Position numbers and translations under genes: made by a program. Shown here piece after piece: positions 1-12,430 of a stretch of 64,000 bases of DNA (its first letter is position 1; each line of letters starts with the position of its first letter). The DNA comes from Lycorma delicatula (lineage: Eukaryota > Arthropoda > Insecta > Hemiptera > Fulgoridae): NCBI RefSeq assembly GCF_047948215.1, contig NC_134460.1:150034049-150098048 (forward strand). Reading direction: 5' to 3'. The notes under the pieces were generated by a model. It was given only the letters and a program-made list of their open reading frames with translations. It made no database searches and was not told where the DNA came from.

Positions 1-330
1 TCGAAGAGAAACGACCGATCGATCAATAGGATATGTGTCGCCCGCCAGACACCATACGTCTTTAATCACGGTTCAAAAATTCAGCCATGTTGGCCGAAAA
101 TTTTCGGTGCATCCGCCGTATAGTTCTGATCCTGTTCGCCGTAAGACTACCGTTCGTTTCGGTCCTTTTATCCGTATAAAGCTGGCTTCAAAAGAAGCCT
201 GTGAAAATAACGTCAAATATTTTGTCCAAAAGTTTGTTTATACTGTGACGGAATTATATTTAATCTCAAAAATGGGGGAAAGGTGATCGATTAAAACAAA
301 TCGGTTAAATAAACTTCATTCGAAATATTA
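1..330 (+). pseudogene. mariner transposase C-terminal remnant
   Basis: Frame-shifted relic of a DD34D mariner transposase. Traces of the second catalytic block (a DNARPHTS-like stretch, nt 35-70) are followed by the HPPYS-D motif at nt 109-130, which is the block carrying the third aspartate in mariners. A degraded C-terminal helix region runs to about nt 300 (residues like NNVKYFVQKF). The N-terminal half lies outside the window or is lost. No terminal inverted repeat or TA duplication is visible. The call rests on motif order only, so a different Tc1/mariner clade is possible. Confidence 0.45.
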
Positions 331-1568
331 AAAGGAAACTTATTTTCACTTTTACATTAAAATACTAAGAGAATTATTTCCAACCCGTTATGTCTGTAGT
401 TTTTTCCTTATCAATTTTTTCGATTAACGATTTATGCCGTTTATGTTTTAGGCAGACAGTAATAATTAAAATCGAATAACCGGTATTATGACTGTATTCA
501 TTTTTTAAAATACGTTTCCGTGCAAAAAAATCATCAGAATCCAAAATATACAGCCGATGTAACGAGTCAAAGATTTATTTCTGTGGGGTGTGCCCTGCTA
601 CGTTAAATTATATAAATTTAACATAAATGAAGTGAATGCGTATTTTTATCCGATATGTTTTAGTAGCAACAGAGCAGGGTGATTTACAAAACAGTGTAAT
701 ATGTTTACAGTAATATTTTTTAGTTGATTTAAAAATAGATCTAAGGTCTTAGGTGGCATAATGTATACCTTCTTCTCCGTCATGTCGTTTTTGTTGAGAT
801 GAAAGAAGTATTAGTCATTTTTTTTACTTTACTGTAATTTATTTGTAATTACGTACGATGTAGTTTTTTTTTTAATTTAATTATTTTAATTCGTTTTATA
901 AATTAGAAGTAAAAAAATAATATACCGGTGGTATGTTAGGTTTATAATCTCATTTCATAAGATAATAGAATTATCGAATAATTATGAATAATAATAATTC
1001 TCAATAATATATTCAAACGTTTGAGGTTCGTGCTTTTATAATTGCGCACGTTTTGAAATAGCTTATATCTATAATTCATTCTATATCTTCTCTCGTGCTC
1101 TGTGTATTTTCTTTTTTTACGTATTTCCTTTGTACATAGCTCTTTAGTTAAATTTATTTACTTTTATTGTACATCTCTTATATTCATTTTCCTCATGCAA
1201 TCAGCTTTGAAATATTTGCTTAATACTTTTCTCTCGCTGTTCAACTACTTCTCTCCAGCATTTTCATTCTTTAACATCTATTTTTTTTTATATTTTTTAA
1301 TTTTGTTTCTTATATACTCGAGGGAATTTTGTCACCTCGAGCGTAATAGAATACAAAGAAATTCACCGTCACAGTCCTGAAATTCTTTCTTTTTTTGAAT
1401 TGCTAAAATAATTTCATCGGTTCTCAGCGTACTCTTCATATCTTATATGAATAATATCCTATTTGAATATCCTATAAGAATATCCTTGGTGAATATCCTA
1501 TTTGTGAGAAAGTGTCAGAAAATTCCATCCAGTAATAAAATTCAGTGTAAGTTTAGTTTCTCTCGCAC
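331..1568. other. AT-rich stretch, nothing recognised
   Basis: Low-complexity A/T runs and short T-rich open frames (for example around 1102-1380) that show no family motif. I see no gene or repeat boundary here. Confidence 0.5.
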
Positions 1569-1893
1569 AGCAAAATTTACTTAACCCACCGGGTTGGTCT
1601 GGTGGTGAACGCGTCTTCCCGAATCAGATGATTTGGAAGTCGAGAGTTCCAGCGTTTAAGTCCTAGTAAAGCCAGTTATTTTTACACGGATTTGAATACT
1701 AGATCGTGGATACCGGTGTTCTTTGGTGGTTGAGTTTCAATTAACCACACATCTCAGGAATGGTCAAACTGAGATTGTACAAGACTGCACTTCATTTACA
1801 CTCATAGATATCATCCTCATTCATCCTCTGAAGTATTATCTAAACGGTAGTTACCGGAGGCTAAACAGGAAAAGAGAGAGCAAAATTTACTTA
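1569..1893 (+). mobile_element. tRNA-derived SINE, full length, with 15-bp TSD
   Basis: SINE body 1584-1878 is bracketed by a perfect 15-bp duplication, AGCAAAATTTACTTA, at 1569-1583 and 1879-1893. The head begins AACCCACCGGGTTGG and holds a pol III A box (TGGTCTGGTGG) and a B box-like GTTTAAGTCC, as in a tRNA. The tRNA-unrelated body contains the conserved block CACACATCTCAGGAA and ends GGAGGCTAAACAGG plus a short A/G-rich tail. At least six other copies occur in this window. The perfect TSD implies a fairly recent insertion made by a partner LINE. Confidence 0.92.
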
Positions 1894-1988
1894 CCGACCT
1901 AGTAGCCGTTTAATATAAATTATATCGTGCATTTTCTTAACCTATGTATGTGTAATATTATATAAGAAGAAGGTGTTTGTTTGTTCGG

Positions 1989-2690
1989 AATAAAAAAAAA
2001 TTGATGTGGACACTAAATGACTTCCTTGTACGCCTCTTAAATGACATATATACTTTTTTAAAAAAAATTAAAAGTACATAAAATTTTATTTTGTTAATAA
2101 CTTATTATTTTTTTTATTGTTATTAATAAATTATTATTTATTGTACTTTTTTTTAAATCAGAGGTTAATAATTATTAATAAATCAATATGTTTAAATTAA
2201 AAAAAAAACAGTTAAAAAAATGAATAAGAAAAGTTAAAATGGAGATGAAGTTTGATTCGAACCGATGTGCCTTCCCTTGTAAGATCCAAATATTTAATTA
2301 AAATTTTATTGGGTAGAAACAATGAAAATAAGTACCACTTATGATATATCGTTAAAATGCTCTCAGTGAGGGCTTATAACTGCGGTTAAGAAAAGTTCAA
2401 AATCCAATTTTTGGGGGATTTCGGGATTTTTTGGACACTTTTGGCTCGGTCAATTGCAATCAAAAGGGGCGGAGCACAATTACATGTTACAACAGTTCTA
2501 AATTCAAAATTTCAACATCCTACGGCTAATCGTTTTGCAGTTAAGCAAGATACATACGTACGTACGTACAGATGTCACGCCGAAACTAATCAAAATGGAT
2601 TCAGGATTGTAAAAATGGATATTTCTGTTGAAATCTGAAAACCTAAATTTTTCGCGATCTACAACACTTCCTTTATTTCATACAAGGAAA
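1989..2690 (+). repeat. repeat family X, copy 1
   Basis: About 700 bp matching 61505-62270 on the other strand, with shared blocks spread over its whole length: GTGGACA, a GTACGCCT motif, 'TTCGAACCGATGTG', 'ATAAGTACCACTTATGATAT', 'GGACACTTTTGG' and 'CGATTAGCCGTAGGAT' (last in reverse). Both ends carry TTCCTTGTAYG-like sequence in inverted orientation (2022-2034 and near 2675-2687), which suggests a non-autonomous DNA element, but this is weak. There is no coding capacity. It runs directly into Helitron-like copy A. Confidence 0.7.
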
Positions 2691-3926
2691 TAAAAACCTA
2701 CTCGATCAATCACAACCAAATTTTTAGCCATGTTTCTTGGCACAAATAAGAAACATTTTAAATATATTTATTTTCCAAAAATCTCTAACATATGTATATA
2801 TGTGTATATGCGGTAGTGGAGATTTGCCGGTTGAAGCACAAAGTTTAATGAATTAACGAACTGTGAGTTCTCTCTATCATTGTTCAGCTGGGTTTAAATT
2901 GAATGATTCGAATCAATCGATGGAATAATATTACAAAAATAAAAGAGTTAGATTTACGTTTAATAAAATATTATATTTAAAACAAATTCTGTTTAACAGT
3001 AATATGTTTTCCGTGGGGGTTGCATGTGAGGCTAGAGTAGTAGGTACGCGAGCATCTCGTGGGAGACTAGACCGATCATCACGAACAAACGGGGTGCCCA
3101 TCGGGCGCTGTTTTGGGAGATGCAATGGGGTGCTCTTATAATATCTCTGCAAACAGTCGTCCGATTTTTAAAATTCAATTGGCGTATTTGTTAGTTAATA
3201 CCCAAAACAAAAGGCTAACTTTTGCATGCATAAAGTACACTCTCGATCTTACAGATCACGGTTATTCGGAAATTTGTTGCATCTTCGCAACCAATTTTTT
3301 GTTTGTTTGTATGTTAGAAAAAACCTCAAAAACCGCTAAACTACTAGCTCCCAAATTTTAACAGTAGCTTCATTATGTAATCCGAAGCGCCATTGGCTTC
3401 ATTAATATGAAAAATTATTTATTAAAACTTGTAAATAATAGATAATCTGTAACGGTGCTTCAAGGAAGGTTTTAGCCGTAGACCGAAGTCCTAGCTGAGG
3501 TTGATGTGTGAATTAAAAATATTCAAAGATTAATCCTTTTACTTCATTATTATATTTCTGCCATCTTTGTAAAAATAGATCTGTGTACTTTAGTTACCAC
3601 TTCTATTCTGTTTATTGTAATTTAGTTTCTTTTTCTTAGTTTTTTCCTATATAAGGCCTAAATACTACAATTATTATTTATCTGTATTATTCTCACAACC
3701 ATAAGGATAACGTCAGGTGGTGGAGCCCTCTGTGTAGATGGCGACTGAAGCAAGCTCTGTGGTTGTCCAGAACGCCGTTCCCGTTGGCAAATTGGGAAAT
3801 GTTGAGCGAAGCGAACTGTGCAGCTATGGGGTAGACCCCTTGGCTCCGGGAGGCCCCGAGGACCTCATGAGTTGTCCGGGATTCGTCTGGGTTAATCAGG
3901 GCTTCGAGGGTCCAGGTTCTGTCTAG
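2691..3926 (+). mobile_element. Helitron-like non-autonomous element, copy A (5'-truncated)
   Basis: Shares with copies B, C and D the blocks CTCGATCAATC (2702), GGAGATTTGCCGGTTGAAG (2819), 'GGTGCCC..GGGCGCTGTTT' (3092), 'TCTCTGCAAAC..TCGTCCGATTTTTAAAATTCAA' and a GC-rich 3' segment (3711-3926). It ends exactly in CTAG followed by T, as copies B and C do, but the 13 bp just before CTAG in those copies are missing. The 5' terminus is replaced by family X. No Rep or helicase coding sequence is present. Helitron assignment follows from the TC..CTAG-type ends of copy B. Confidence 0.7.
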
Positions 3927-5509
3927 TCTTGAAATAATTTCACTGTTACGATTAAACTGACAGTTTTAACTTAAATTTTTACATAAAAAGTAGTAATACT
4001 CGATAATCGATTTTTTCCAAATTTTTAACAGATCTTATTTATTACTTAAACGGAAAACCTCAATCAAAATTCTAAATATTGTTTAGTAGGAAAATTGTTT
4101 CAAAAATTATTGGCTTTACTTATTTTTAAATTGAAATCTTTTCCAAATATTCATCCTCGGTGTTACAATTACAAAGAATAAAAAAAAAAGATAAAGCTTT
4201 TCCCCACAAGAAAGGAGTAAATACCACGTTTTAAATTTTAAAACAATTTAAAAAATTGTTTCTAGAGAAGTTTTATATCGCGGTTTTTTTTTCTGAAATA
4301 CATCGTGAACGCGGGTAAACAAAAAAAAAAGAAGGCTTTTTGTGTTAATTCTTTGTCTTATTTCTTATTATCATATATTTTTTTTCAATAGGGTGTCTCG
4401 AATAAACGCAAAGAAAGATTATTATTAGGATCGACCGATGATAAATATTTAGATACTCTTGTAATGTTAAGGGTGTAAATTATTAAATAAATTACAATAA
4501 ATCCATATTGTAATTACAATAAATCCATTCTTCAAGTTTCGATAAAATAGGTTACTCGTGTTTCGTATGGAACTAATTTTTGTAAGGAACGCAAAGACAG
4601 CGTAAAAATAAACCGTATAATAATTATATATATTACTGAATTTTAATTAACTATACGTAGGCGTTGATAGCGTTCGCTATGACGCGTAACGTCGTCTTCC
4701 ACCTTAAAAAAATAAAATGTTCTGTTAAGTACTTTGTGTCAATGATATTATTTACCAGATTTTCAATAAATTAAATACCAAACTAATTTTTTTTTTTTAA
4801 TTTAACGTCTTACAGAATGTGATTTAGTAGAGACTTAGTGTTTTCGTCTTGCTTACCTAATAATGATGTCATATGAAGTATTATAATTTCAATAAAATTG
4901 TAAGTTATCATTCATTTCGGTGAGCGGTTCAAAGTGAACGTACTTTATTCATTCCGATCTAGATCCAGAATTCCGATCTTTCTCTCTTTCTTTGAGAGTA
5001 CGTGTGTCCGGATAAACTTAAAACTTGGGTACATAAATATTAATTAACAGAAAATTACAAATATTTTACGTATAAGTAAACTTTAACGATTAAAAATTGG
5101 CCTACTTCGGTGAAAACATGACAGGTACTTTTTATGTATATTTTTTTTAATTCGGCGTGAAAGATAATAATTTATATCTGAAACTTATTTTCGAAGAACC
5201 ACTTCAAAAGCTGTTTTGTTATAATTTAGAAGATATTTGCATATTTATTTGTAAAAATAATCAACATATTTAAGGTTTAGATTACTTGCTTTCCAATTAG
5301 CAAATACAATTTTCTTGAATATCATGGAAGCTTACCGATCGGTTACCGGCTTAATTTGTATCTAGAGTTACAAAAATATCAGTTAAATTTAAATTTAAAA
5401 ATGCAGACCAAAAATTTAGCTGTATCAGATTATGGAATTTCTCTATTTTTATAATTATTGAACGACGTGGATTTGTTAAACGTAATGGTTACATGTATAA
5501 TATCTCGTT
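3927..5509. other. AT-rich stretch, nothing recognised
   Basis: A/T-rich with scattered homopolymer runs. No transposase motif, tRNA-like fold or supported coding frame was seen. Confidence 0.5.
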
Positions 5510-6195
5510 CGTTTGATTTTTTTTTGCCGTCTAGACAGAATTATAGCTTCAAAGGGAAAGGTATTGTAACAGGCCCGATTTGGGCAATTGGGTTTTCACC
5601 GGATCTTGATGTTTTTCGCCTAAGAAATCCAAAAGACCGGATGGAAACTTTACGGATGTTAATGTTCGTAACATCTCTATGTTAAGTGTTGTACTCCTTA
5701 TGCGTCCAGAACTATTGAATAGAATTTGACCAAACGTCTGGTCAGATTACTTCTATGTATGGAGCAAAATTTTGCAAAATTGCACTCCCCACCCTAAAAA
5801 AATGCTTTTGTTTGCTATATTGGGACGTCACAAGTAAGCGGTGGAATTAAATTCATGAATAATATTTAAAATGTAAAATGTAACTCGGTCTGGTCTGGTC
5901 ACAAACTCGATCGCCCGGTCTTTTCGGTACGTGTTGCGTTAATCCTCGCGGCTAAACCGGTCTGCCGACAGTACAAGCGAAGTTTGGTCCTCGTAAGTTG
6001 GGAAATTACATTATTTTACTTTGTACCGATCATCGCCGCAAGTACCGGAACACTCGCGCGAATTAAATACGGTGTGCGCGCGCGCTTTAGTTAGAATCAT
6101 TGAAATGAATAAACGAAAAAAAATATTATGTAAATAAAATTATAAATATTTTAAATTAAGTTATGTGTGTATGTCGTGAATAAGAAACAACCTTC
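5510..6195 (+). repeat. repeat family Z, copy 1 (internal deletion)
   Basis: One of five Z copies. The left half shares the block CGGATCTTGATGTTT and 'TCAGATTACTTCTAT' with the copies at 26.4 and 51.9 kb. The right half carries the GC-rich core (TAACTCGGTCTGGTC, CGATCGCCCGGTC, CGCGCGAATTAAATACG) shared by all five. Roughly 240 bp present in the other long copies are missing near 5765. The reverse strand of the core resembles a tRNA-type pol III promoter. Boundaries are approximate and no TSD was found. Confidence 0.8.
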
Positions 6196-7717
6196 AGTTC
6201 AGTTTCTTTTTTACTTTTTGATTGATCGGCTGATCGGTAGTGAATAGCGCACGTATAATTCCACCGATTATTTTTACAAATCATTATGATATTCTTTCAG
6301 CTTCCAGTTAAAATAGTGTGTACAGCATTTTTCCACGACAAACAGGGGTACATTGATTTGGGTGTTTAATCAAACTATCTCTTTCTATACCAGTCTTTTG
6401 TACGGTTGTGGTGCATTAAAGCGCTTGAGACGCATGAGGCATCGGTCTTGTACGACTGAAAAGAGATCTTCAGTATAATATAGATGATATTCATAGCGAG
6501 TCGACTGGAGGTTTCGCTTTTTAAGGTTAAATATCACCTGTTTTTAAGTGGCTTGGCGTCGTACTGTTTACTGTTACGCGATCGTACACTTAGTTCACTG
6601 AAGGCGACGGGAAACCACCACTTCTCACATTCTGTAGGGTAGCCGTCGATTTTTTTTCTTGAGCTGGTTGCGACTCATAATAAAATCGTAACGGTTTATC
6701 ATTCTTTAACGTACGTGTATTAATAAATTTGATGTTTTTTGTATTTTATTGTAGTACTTCAATTTTTCCCCAGCAACTGCATGCAGTGTTAGGATGCAAT
6801 ATCCACCGTAAAAGTAGTTTCTATTCTTTATATCCAACAAAAAAGGAAAATAATTCCTTATATGTTGAATTTTTCACTACTGAAAACTTCAGTCGTTAAT
6901 ATTACATAGATTTATGACATTTTGTATTCTGATTAGCCCGGAACCGGTTTTATTTCTGGCTAATTAAAATATTTATTTAAAATTCCCTATTATATTATCC
7001 CTACTAGGTGTATTAAATTTTTCTAAAAATTACAATAAAATTTTACGCGGATAGACTACTAAGCGATTAAAAAAACAAGTTACGAAATAATTATTTTTAA
7101 AATTCAAACGATATTAAGTTAAAATATTACGTTGTTTTTTTACTTTACTGAACTTTCCATAAAATCTTCTGCACCTTAATTCGTTAACATTTAAAATACT
7201 CGGATCGCGCTGATACAGATCGATTGTAATTAATAGATTAAATTATAAGTTAAAAATTGAATTTTTGCTCTTTCTGTAGTGCTAACATAATAAAGTAAAT
7301 TATAAAATAAAAATTTCACTCCATAAAAAAGGATGGTACGTGAGTTTGATTGTTTTTTGTATGCGCTCACATTTTTATTTTAGCTGCTATTGGCGCAGAG
7401 CGGACCCTCCCCCATGGTTGTGCGCCAGGCGGCTGCGCGCAGCGCACGAACGATTCATTCGTTCGAACGATTTCTTCTTCTTGCTACGAACGATTTATCT
7501 AAAATTATATTTTTGTTTTGGGGTTAAAAAACGAGGACATCGTGAGTAAAAATTTTAGATCGAGAAACAGCTAAAAATATTCTGGATTTGAAGCTTTTCG
7601 TTTTAAAGGTTTTTGTTGCTGTCAGTACGCTAAATTAATGAACGTTGTTTAGTTTGACTGGCAAAAACATTTAAAAAAGTCGTGTGTAATGAAACATAAA
7701 CCGTGTAACATTTTCGT
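6196..7717. other. Mixed stretch with possible transposase trace and a GC-rich patch
   Basis: At 6301-6370 a frame after a TTCTTTCAG reads KIVCTAFFHDKQGYI, which vaguely resembles the FFD..G segment of mariner transposases, but no partner motif follows. At 7393-7470 there is a GC-rich patch containing CGGACCCTCCCCCATGG and a CATTCGTTCGAACGA near-palindrome, of unknown origin. The remainder is AT-rich with nothing recognised. Confidence 0.3.
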
Positions 7718-7741
7718 AGCGGGCCGTAGGCCCGCTTTTTT
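7718..7741 (+). other. GC-rich perfect hairpin followed by T6
   Basis: AGCGGGCC-GTA-GGCCCGCT forms an 8-bp perfect stem with a 3-nt loop, followed directly by six T. Its form is that of a bacterial intrinsic terminator, but the surroundings are eukaryotic repeats, so that function is not implied. It may be the remnant of a repeat end or a pol III-type terminator. Confidence 0.6.
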
Positions 7742-9192
7742 CGTATACTATAAAATTAAAACATTAAAATGATGCGATTAAAACAGATTTTAAACTCGTC
7801 GAGCCAAAATATTGTTTGAAAATAAATTCGCGACATTGGTGTTAAACGTTTTCTGCAAAGGATCGTTTTATTCTTTTTAACTCCTCACCTCTTAGAGATC
7901 TTTTACTCCATTCTTCATTGTCAATCCCCGTTTTCATAGAAGTGATCCAAATTCGAAAATTTTGGTCCGATTTGGAGTTATTAATCCTGTTAAGACTCTA
8001 ACACTCATGTATAAGCGCGCGCGCGCACACATCCATGCATACGTACATGAGAACCGATAGAAATTATCACCGTTTTTTATTTATTGACTTGTTGTAAACA
8101 CCTGTGCCCGATGACAGGGAGGAAAAAATCAGTGGAAACATGATTTTCAATAAGATTGTCATACTTTTTCCGCGTTTTTGTATATACATCTGACATTAAA
8201 AGTAGGCTTAATGTTACAGAATATAAGTAATTATCTTACCGTGGCATTTTCATGGGAAAAACCTCACAAATAGTTTTACTTCGTTATAAAAGTATACCGC
8301 TATAAATATATTTAAAATTTAAAAACCTTTAGTTTATATTTATTTGTCACTTGATTTTCATATGTGGAATAAAAGTCAAATCTGAAAATTAATCATTAGT
8401 TCTGATAAATTATTTATTTATTTTTACAGACCGTGCGTTTCTATGAATGAATAGATAAAAATTTTAGAATTAAAGATGATAATAAAAATGAGCCGGAAAT
8501 GTTATGACTGTACACTTTTTTTTTTACGTTGAAAAATTCAAGTGGCATTCGATGCTGTTAAGACGTGGATGAATAACACTTCTGTTCGGTGATACAAGTA
8601 TGATCGTTCTCGCTTATTCTTTCTATTTGTTTTTATACTCACCAATAAAAATAAAGTGAATGTCATTTACAAACAAGGTAAAGTAGGTTTATGAATAATA
8701 TTTTAAATAAAAAATGTTATGTTGCAATCATTTTTTCCTTTAGTTTATTTATATGTTTTATTTAACTGTACTTAGTCATTAAATAAGCATGGGAATTTTT
8801 TTTATGAAATCCTCAGTTAAGATATCTTAAAGTCAATTTAACTTGTTCACTCATTTCCGTTATTGTTAAATTGATTTTACTTGTTGTAAATATGTTGTAT
8901 AAAGACTACTGTGTGTTACATACAAATATCAATTACTTTCACTGAAAAAACAACCGTTCAAATCGTACGCCAGTAAAAACAGAATTTATCAATTTACCGT
9001 TATCAGCATTGTATTAAATCAAATGACCGTGCATTGTAGTATTAAGTTACGACATTATACGGTTCCACATTTATCAAATTGTACATGTTTATTGTGACTT
9101 ACTAATTTAAATACGGTTGACTGTAACTTAATGTAATTTTGTTTCTGACGGAACGGTTTGTAGTTCCACATGATTCTAGGCGCGGGCAAATA
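7742..9192. other. AT-rich stretch, nothing recognised
   Basis: Contains a short GC dinucleotide run near 8017 (GCGCGCGCGCGCACAC) and otherwise A/T-rich sequence without a supported feature. Confidence 0.5.
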
Positions 9193-10499
9193 CGAGGTCA
9201 GTTCGGCAAATAACCGAACTTTATTTTTTTAATCTTTATTATTAATTTTACAAATCCTTGTCCCCTCCAAATAGGGGTTCTTGTCCCCTTAAAATTACTC
9301 CCCGTTCCTATTCGCACGCTTTTCCCAGCGGTGTTTCCGCTTCGCAAAGCAGTCCTGGATAGCTTCATTTGAAACGGCCTTTAAGATCCCTGAAGAATTC
9401 GCTTTAATATCATTAATAATCTCAAAACGGCGTCTTTTCATCGTCGATTTTAATTTCAGAAATAAGAAAAGTCGCAAGAAGCCAGGTCTAGAAAGTAGGG
9501 AGTCTGACGGAGGAAAGTCGTCTGATTTTTGGCACAAAATAGAAGAATCGAGAAAGCCGAGTGTGCGGGCGCATCGTCGTGATGAAGGAACTGTGAGTCT
9601 TTTTTTGCGGATTTTTTGTAAAACGCCACGGTAGTACGCACGGTTCAATTTTTCACCTAAAGGAAAGAATTCAAAACGAACGATTCCATTAAAATCGAAA
9701 AAACATAGTGCATCAGTTTGACATCGGATCGAGACTGACGCGCATTCTTGGGGCGCGGTGATCCTTTGCCGATCCGTTGTGATGATTGAACTTTTGTCTT
9801 GATGTCGTAGCCGTAAACTCGGCTTTCATCTCCCGTAATGATCCTTAGCGTGAACGTTTCAACGTCATCAGCTTGTTCAAGAAATCGCCGGCAAACGTCC
9901 ACTCGATGTTCTTTCTGCCGTTCGGTCGTCAAACGAGGAACAACCTTGCTGCGACTCGATGAGCATTCAGTTCTTCAATCAAAATATCACGGCACGATTC
10001 GATCGAAATTCTAACCTCTTCTGTAAGTTCTCTGACAGCCGATCTTCGCTTTGCTCATACCAGATCGTTTATTTTCTTAACACGGGTGTCATCGGTTGAA
10101 GTCGAAGGCCTTCCCGGTCGTGGATCATCTTTCATCGACTGACGACCGCTTTCATATCGTGAAAAACTTTTCGTAACCTTGCGTACGACCCAGAGCATCA
10201 TCTTCGTAAGGTTATGTCAAAAGTTGAAACGTTTCTGTGAAAGTTTTCAACCGGTTACACGCAAAATTTTACGACGTATCGTCGCTCACGAAAATCGAGC
10301 CTTACAAAAATCGCTGTTGACACTAAAATACGTTGCACAAAAATAACAATAACACGAAAATTAAACGAGTTGTCAACAATCCAAGAAAATACGGTTACAG
10401 AGGAGTCTATGCGGAACACAATGCTGCCAATCGATCGTCACTAAATATCTCCGTTGGCGCGTAATTAAAAATGATTGTTTATTTTATGAACAGACCTCG
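9193..10499 (-). mobile_element. full-length mariner element, inactive
   Basis: 1307 bp flanked by TA on both sides (9191-9192 and 10500-10501). The inverted ends begin CGAGGTCAGTTC on the left and CGAGGTCTGTTC on the right (read inward), and further similarity is patchy. Length and TA target are typical for mariner. The enclosed transposase reads on the minus strand and is disrupted. Confidence 0.88.
9295..10235 (-). pseudogene. mariner transposase pseudogene (DD34D)
   Basis: Cut-and-paste transposase relic read in several frames. The N-terminal helix-turn-helix region contains DDPRPGRPSTSTDD (about 10100) and RRSAVRELTEEV. The first catalytic block ITGDESRVYGYD is at about 9835. The second is HHDDAPAHSA (about 9570) and the third L-ASCDF (about 9470), with 34 residues between the second and third aspartates, as in mariner. 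All three aspartates survive, but frameshifts near 9650 and 9550 and stops upstream break the reading frame. Typical mariner transposases have about 345 residues, which the span would allow. Confidence 0.85.
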
Positions 10500-10501
10500 T
10501 A

Positions 10502-10779
10502 TGTACTTTGAGGAACTCGGTACCTATTCTCCGGTGGCTTCTAAACTCTTTTTTGAGAAAAAAGCTTTTCTGTAGCATATATTTCACGTAATAATAGTAG
10601 ATTAGTTGATATATTTAATTTTTACTATTTTACTTTCACTTACTATCTTATTTTGTGTGTGTTTTTTCTGTCGTTTCTGATGTTTGCATTTGTATGCTAA
10701 GCCGCTTTTCTGATGTCTTTGTTGCGAATAAGTATGTAAGCCACATAATTAAACATTATGATTTCATTACGTATGTTGG
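10502..10779. other. AT-rich spacer
   Basis: No feature recognised between the mariner and the pogo-like relic. Confidence 0.4.
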
Positions 10780-11115
10780 AGACATTAGAAAGATTAAAAA
10801 CAGGCAATTTGGCGAAGAAAATTGCAATCGATTTTAGGGTTGATGAGCAACAGTTAAAAACTGGCAAAAGAACAGTCAAGTCTAGTCTTTAATTTAAACT
10901 TTTGAGGCATTTTACATTCTCGTTATACGCTAAAGATAAGTAATTTGGTTGATGTGTTGGCTGTAGTTTTCGCACGGAGAAATTTAGGGATCTTACTAGT
11001 AATCTTATAAAAGAAAAAACTTTTACATTTAAATCGTGCACTCGTTAAAAGTTTTATACGCTTAGTTACAGATGGTTAACGAGCTGGAACAAAGACACGG
11101 GTCTACTTCTTACAC
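10780..11115 (+). pseudogene. possible pogo/Tigger N-terminal DNA-binding relic
   Basis: A frame at 10789-10890 reads RLKTGNLAKKIAIDF and then, one frame over, VDEQ..TVKNWQKN, the spacing expected for the N-terminal helix-turn-helix of pogo/CENP-B-like transposases. A second trace RWLTSWNKDTG at about 11070 resembles the GWL..W..RHG part of the CENP-B-type domain. Several stops and frame changes lie between. No terminal repeat was found. This is an inference from short motifs. Confidence 0.3.
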
Positions 11116-12348
11116 ATTAAGTGTGAAAAATATGTTTGAAGTCGATTCATTTAAAAATATCTATTACCTAATCACGTAAAATTAAAAATCTCAATCGACG
11201 GTTTTAATAGGACGCACCCTATACTAATTATGTAGGCTGTACCGGTACGTATATGTTTTGGAGGTTATCATTTGTAGCTTGAATTTCGTAAAATACGTAA
11301 AAATAAATTTTTTTTATTGAATTTGCGGTTACGTAATAATGAGGAAGAAATGAACCGGCCAATAAAATCTTAAATTTTTATCGTACTAATTCTGTTTAAT
11401 AAAGAGTAGGCTTTTTAAAACAGGTATTTGTATCGTTACACGAAAGTTTAACCGACTTTTGAGTCGACGAACAGACATAAGCTAACTACAATCCCGATTA
11501 GAAATCGGTTTATTTTGTCTTAATAATAGGAAGTTTGTAGTCGTTTGGACTTTTGTTTATACCGTTACATGTTTTTATATTTGAAAATATTACACGTATT
11601 ATGTTAAACTATGCGTTCATAAGTTCTATTTATTCGAGAGAATAACCAATTTCTGATTATAATATTATGCTCAGTCGATTCATGTTTTAAGATACCTTAA
11701 TTAAGCTCGTCTGTAAGAATACAATTACATCATTATTTATAATATTAAGGTATTTACTGGGATTAAAAATATACGATTTGCATTATTTTGTCGATGTATT
11801 AAATTTAAATAGGGGTGGACGGTTATGATTTGTTTTTTTTAAATCGAAGTTTACGATATCAGTAAAGATCATTTGAAGCGTGGGATCTTCGATCGCCTTG
11901 ATAACTCGGTTTGTAATCCCGGATTCGATTCTTGTGATTGATTTTCCCGATCGTAATTAATTTTATTTTCGTAATATAAGGTATAAATTTTTTTAAAATT
12001 GACCTTTAAAAAAGTTATCGATTAATGATTCTACTCGCAACCTTACTTCAGATTTTGATATGTTATGTTACGAATAAAAATAATTGTAGACGAGAGCTAC
12101 ATAATGAACGAGTGATTCGTTACAAAAAGTAGTATATAAATTTTTGCGTACATTTTCGATTCTATTCTTCATTATTGTTGTGACACGTAAAATACTGCGG
12201 TATAAAATCGTAATTTATTTCTCTGAGAGTATTGATGTTTACTATATATTAAGTATTTGTAGAACACAGAACGTCGTTAATATATGTAGCTACTTAATAT
12301 CGCTTTCATTTTCGGAGCTCCAGTTTTATGCTATTCTTTTCTTTTCAG
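11116..12348. other. AT-rich stretch, nothing recognised
   Basis: No repeat boundary or coding motif. It ends at a strong splice-acceptor-like tract just before 12349. Confidence 0.45.
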
Positions 12349-12416
12349 AGATGGAAACAACGGAAAACCATTCCACCCCTCAATTAAAAAACTTGCTAAC
12401 GGTACTACGTTATTAA
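12349..12416 (+). other. candidate exon or small ORF beginning with ATG
   Basis: A pyrimidine tract ending TTCTTTTCTTTTCAG (to 12348) precedes AG-ATG. The frame reads METTENHSTPQLKNLLT and stops at 12414-12416. A GT follows the ACG codon at 12402 but is a poor donor (GTACTA). A 22-codon frame can occur by chance, so only the acceptor quality supports it. It could be a host mini-exon or random. Confidence 0.2.
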
Positions 12417-12430
12417 AATATTACTATTTT

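Noticed and set aside
6301..6370. mariner transposase fragment
   Set aside because: Only one weak FF..G motif; no second block or terminal repeat nearby.
7718..7741. bacterial transcription terminator
   Set aside because: No bacterial gene or operon context; kept only as a hairpin.
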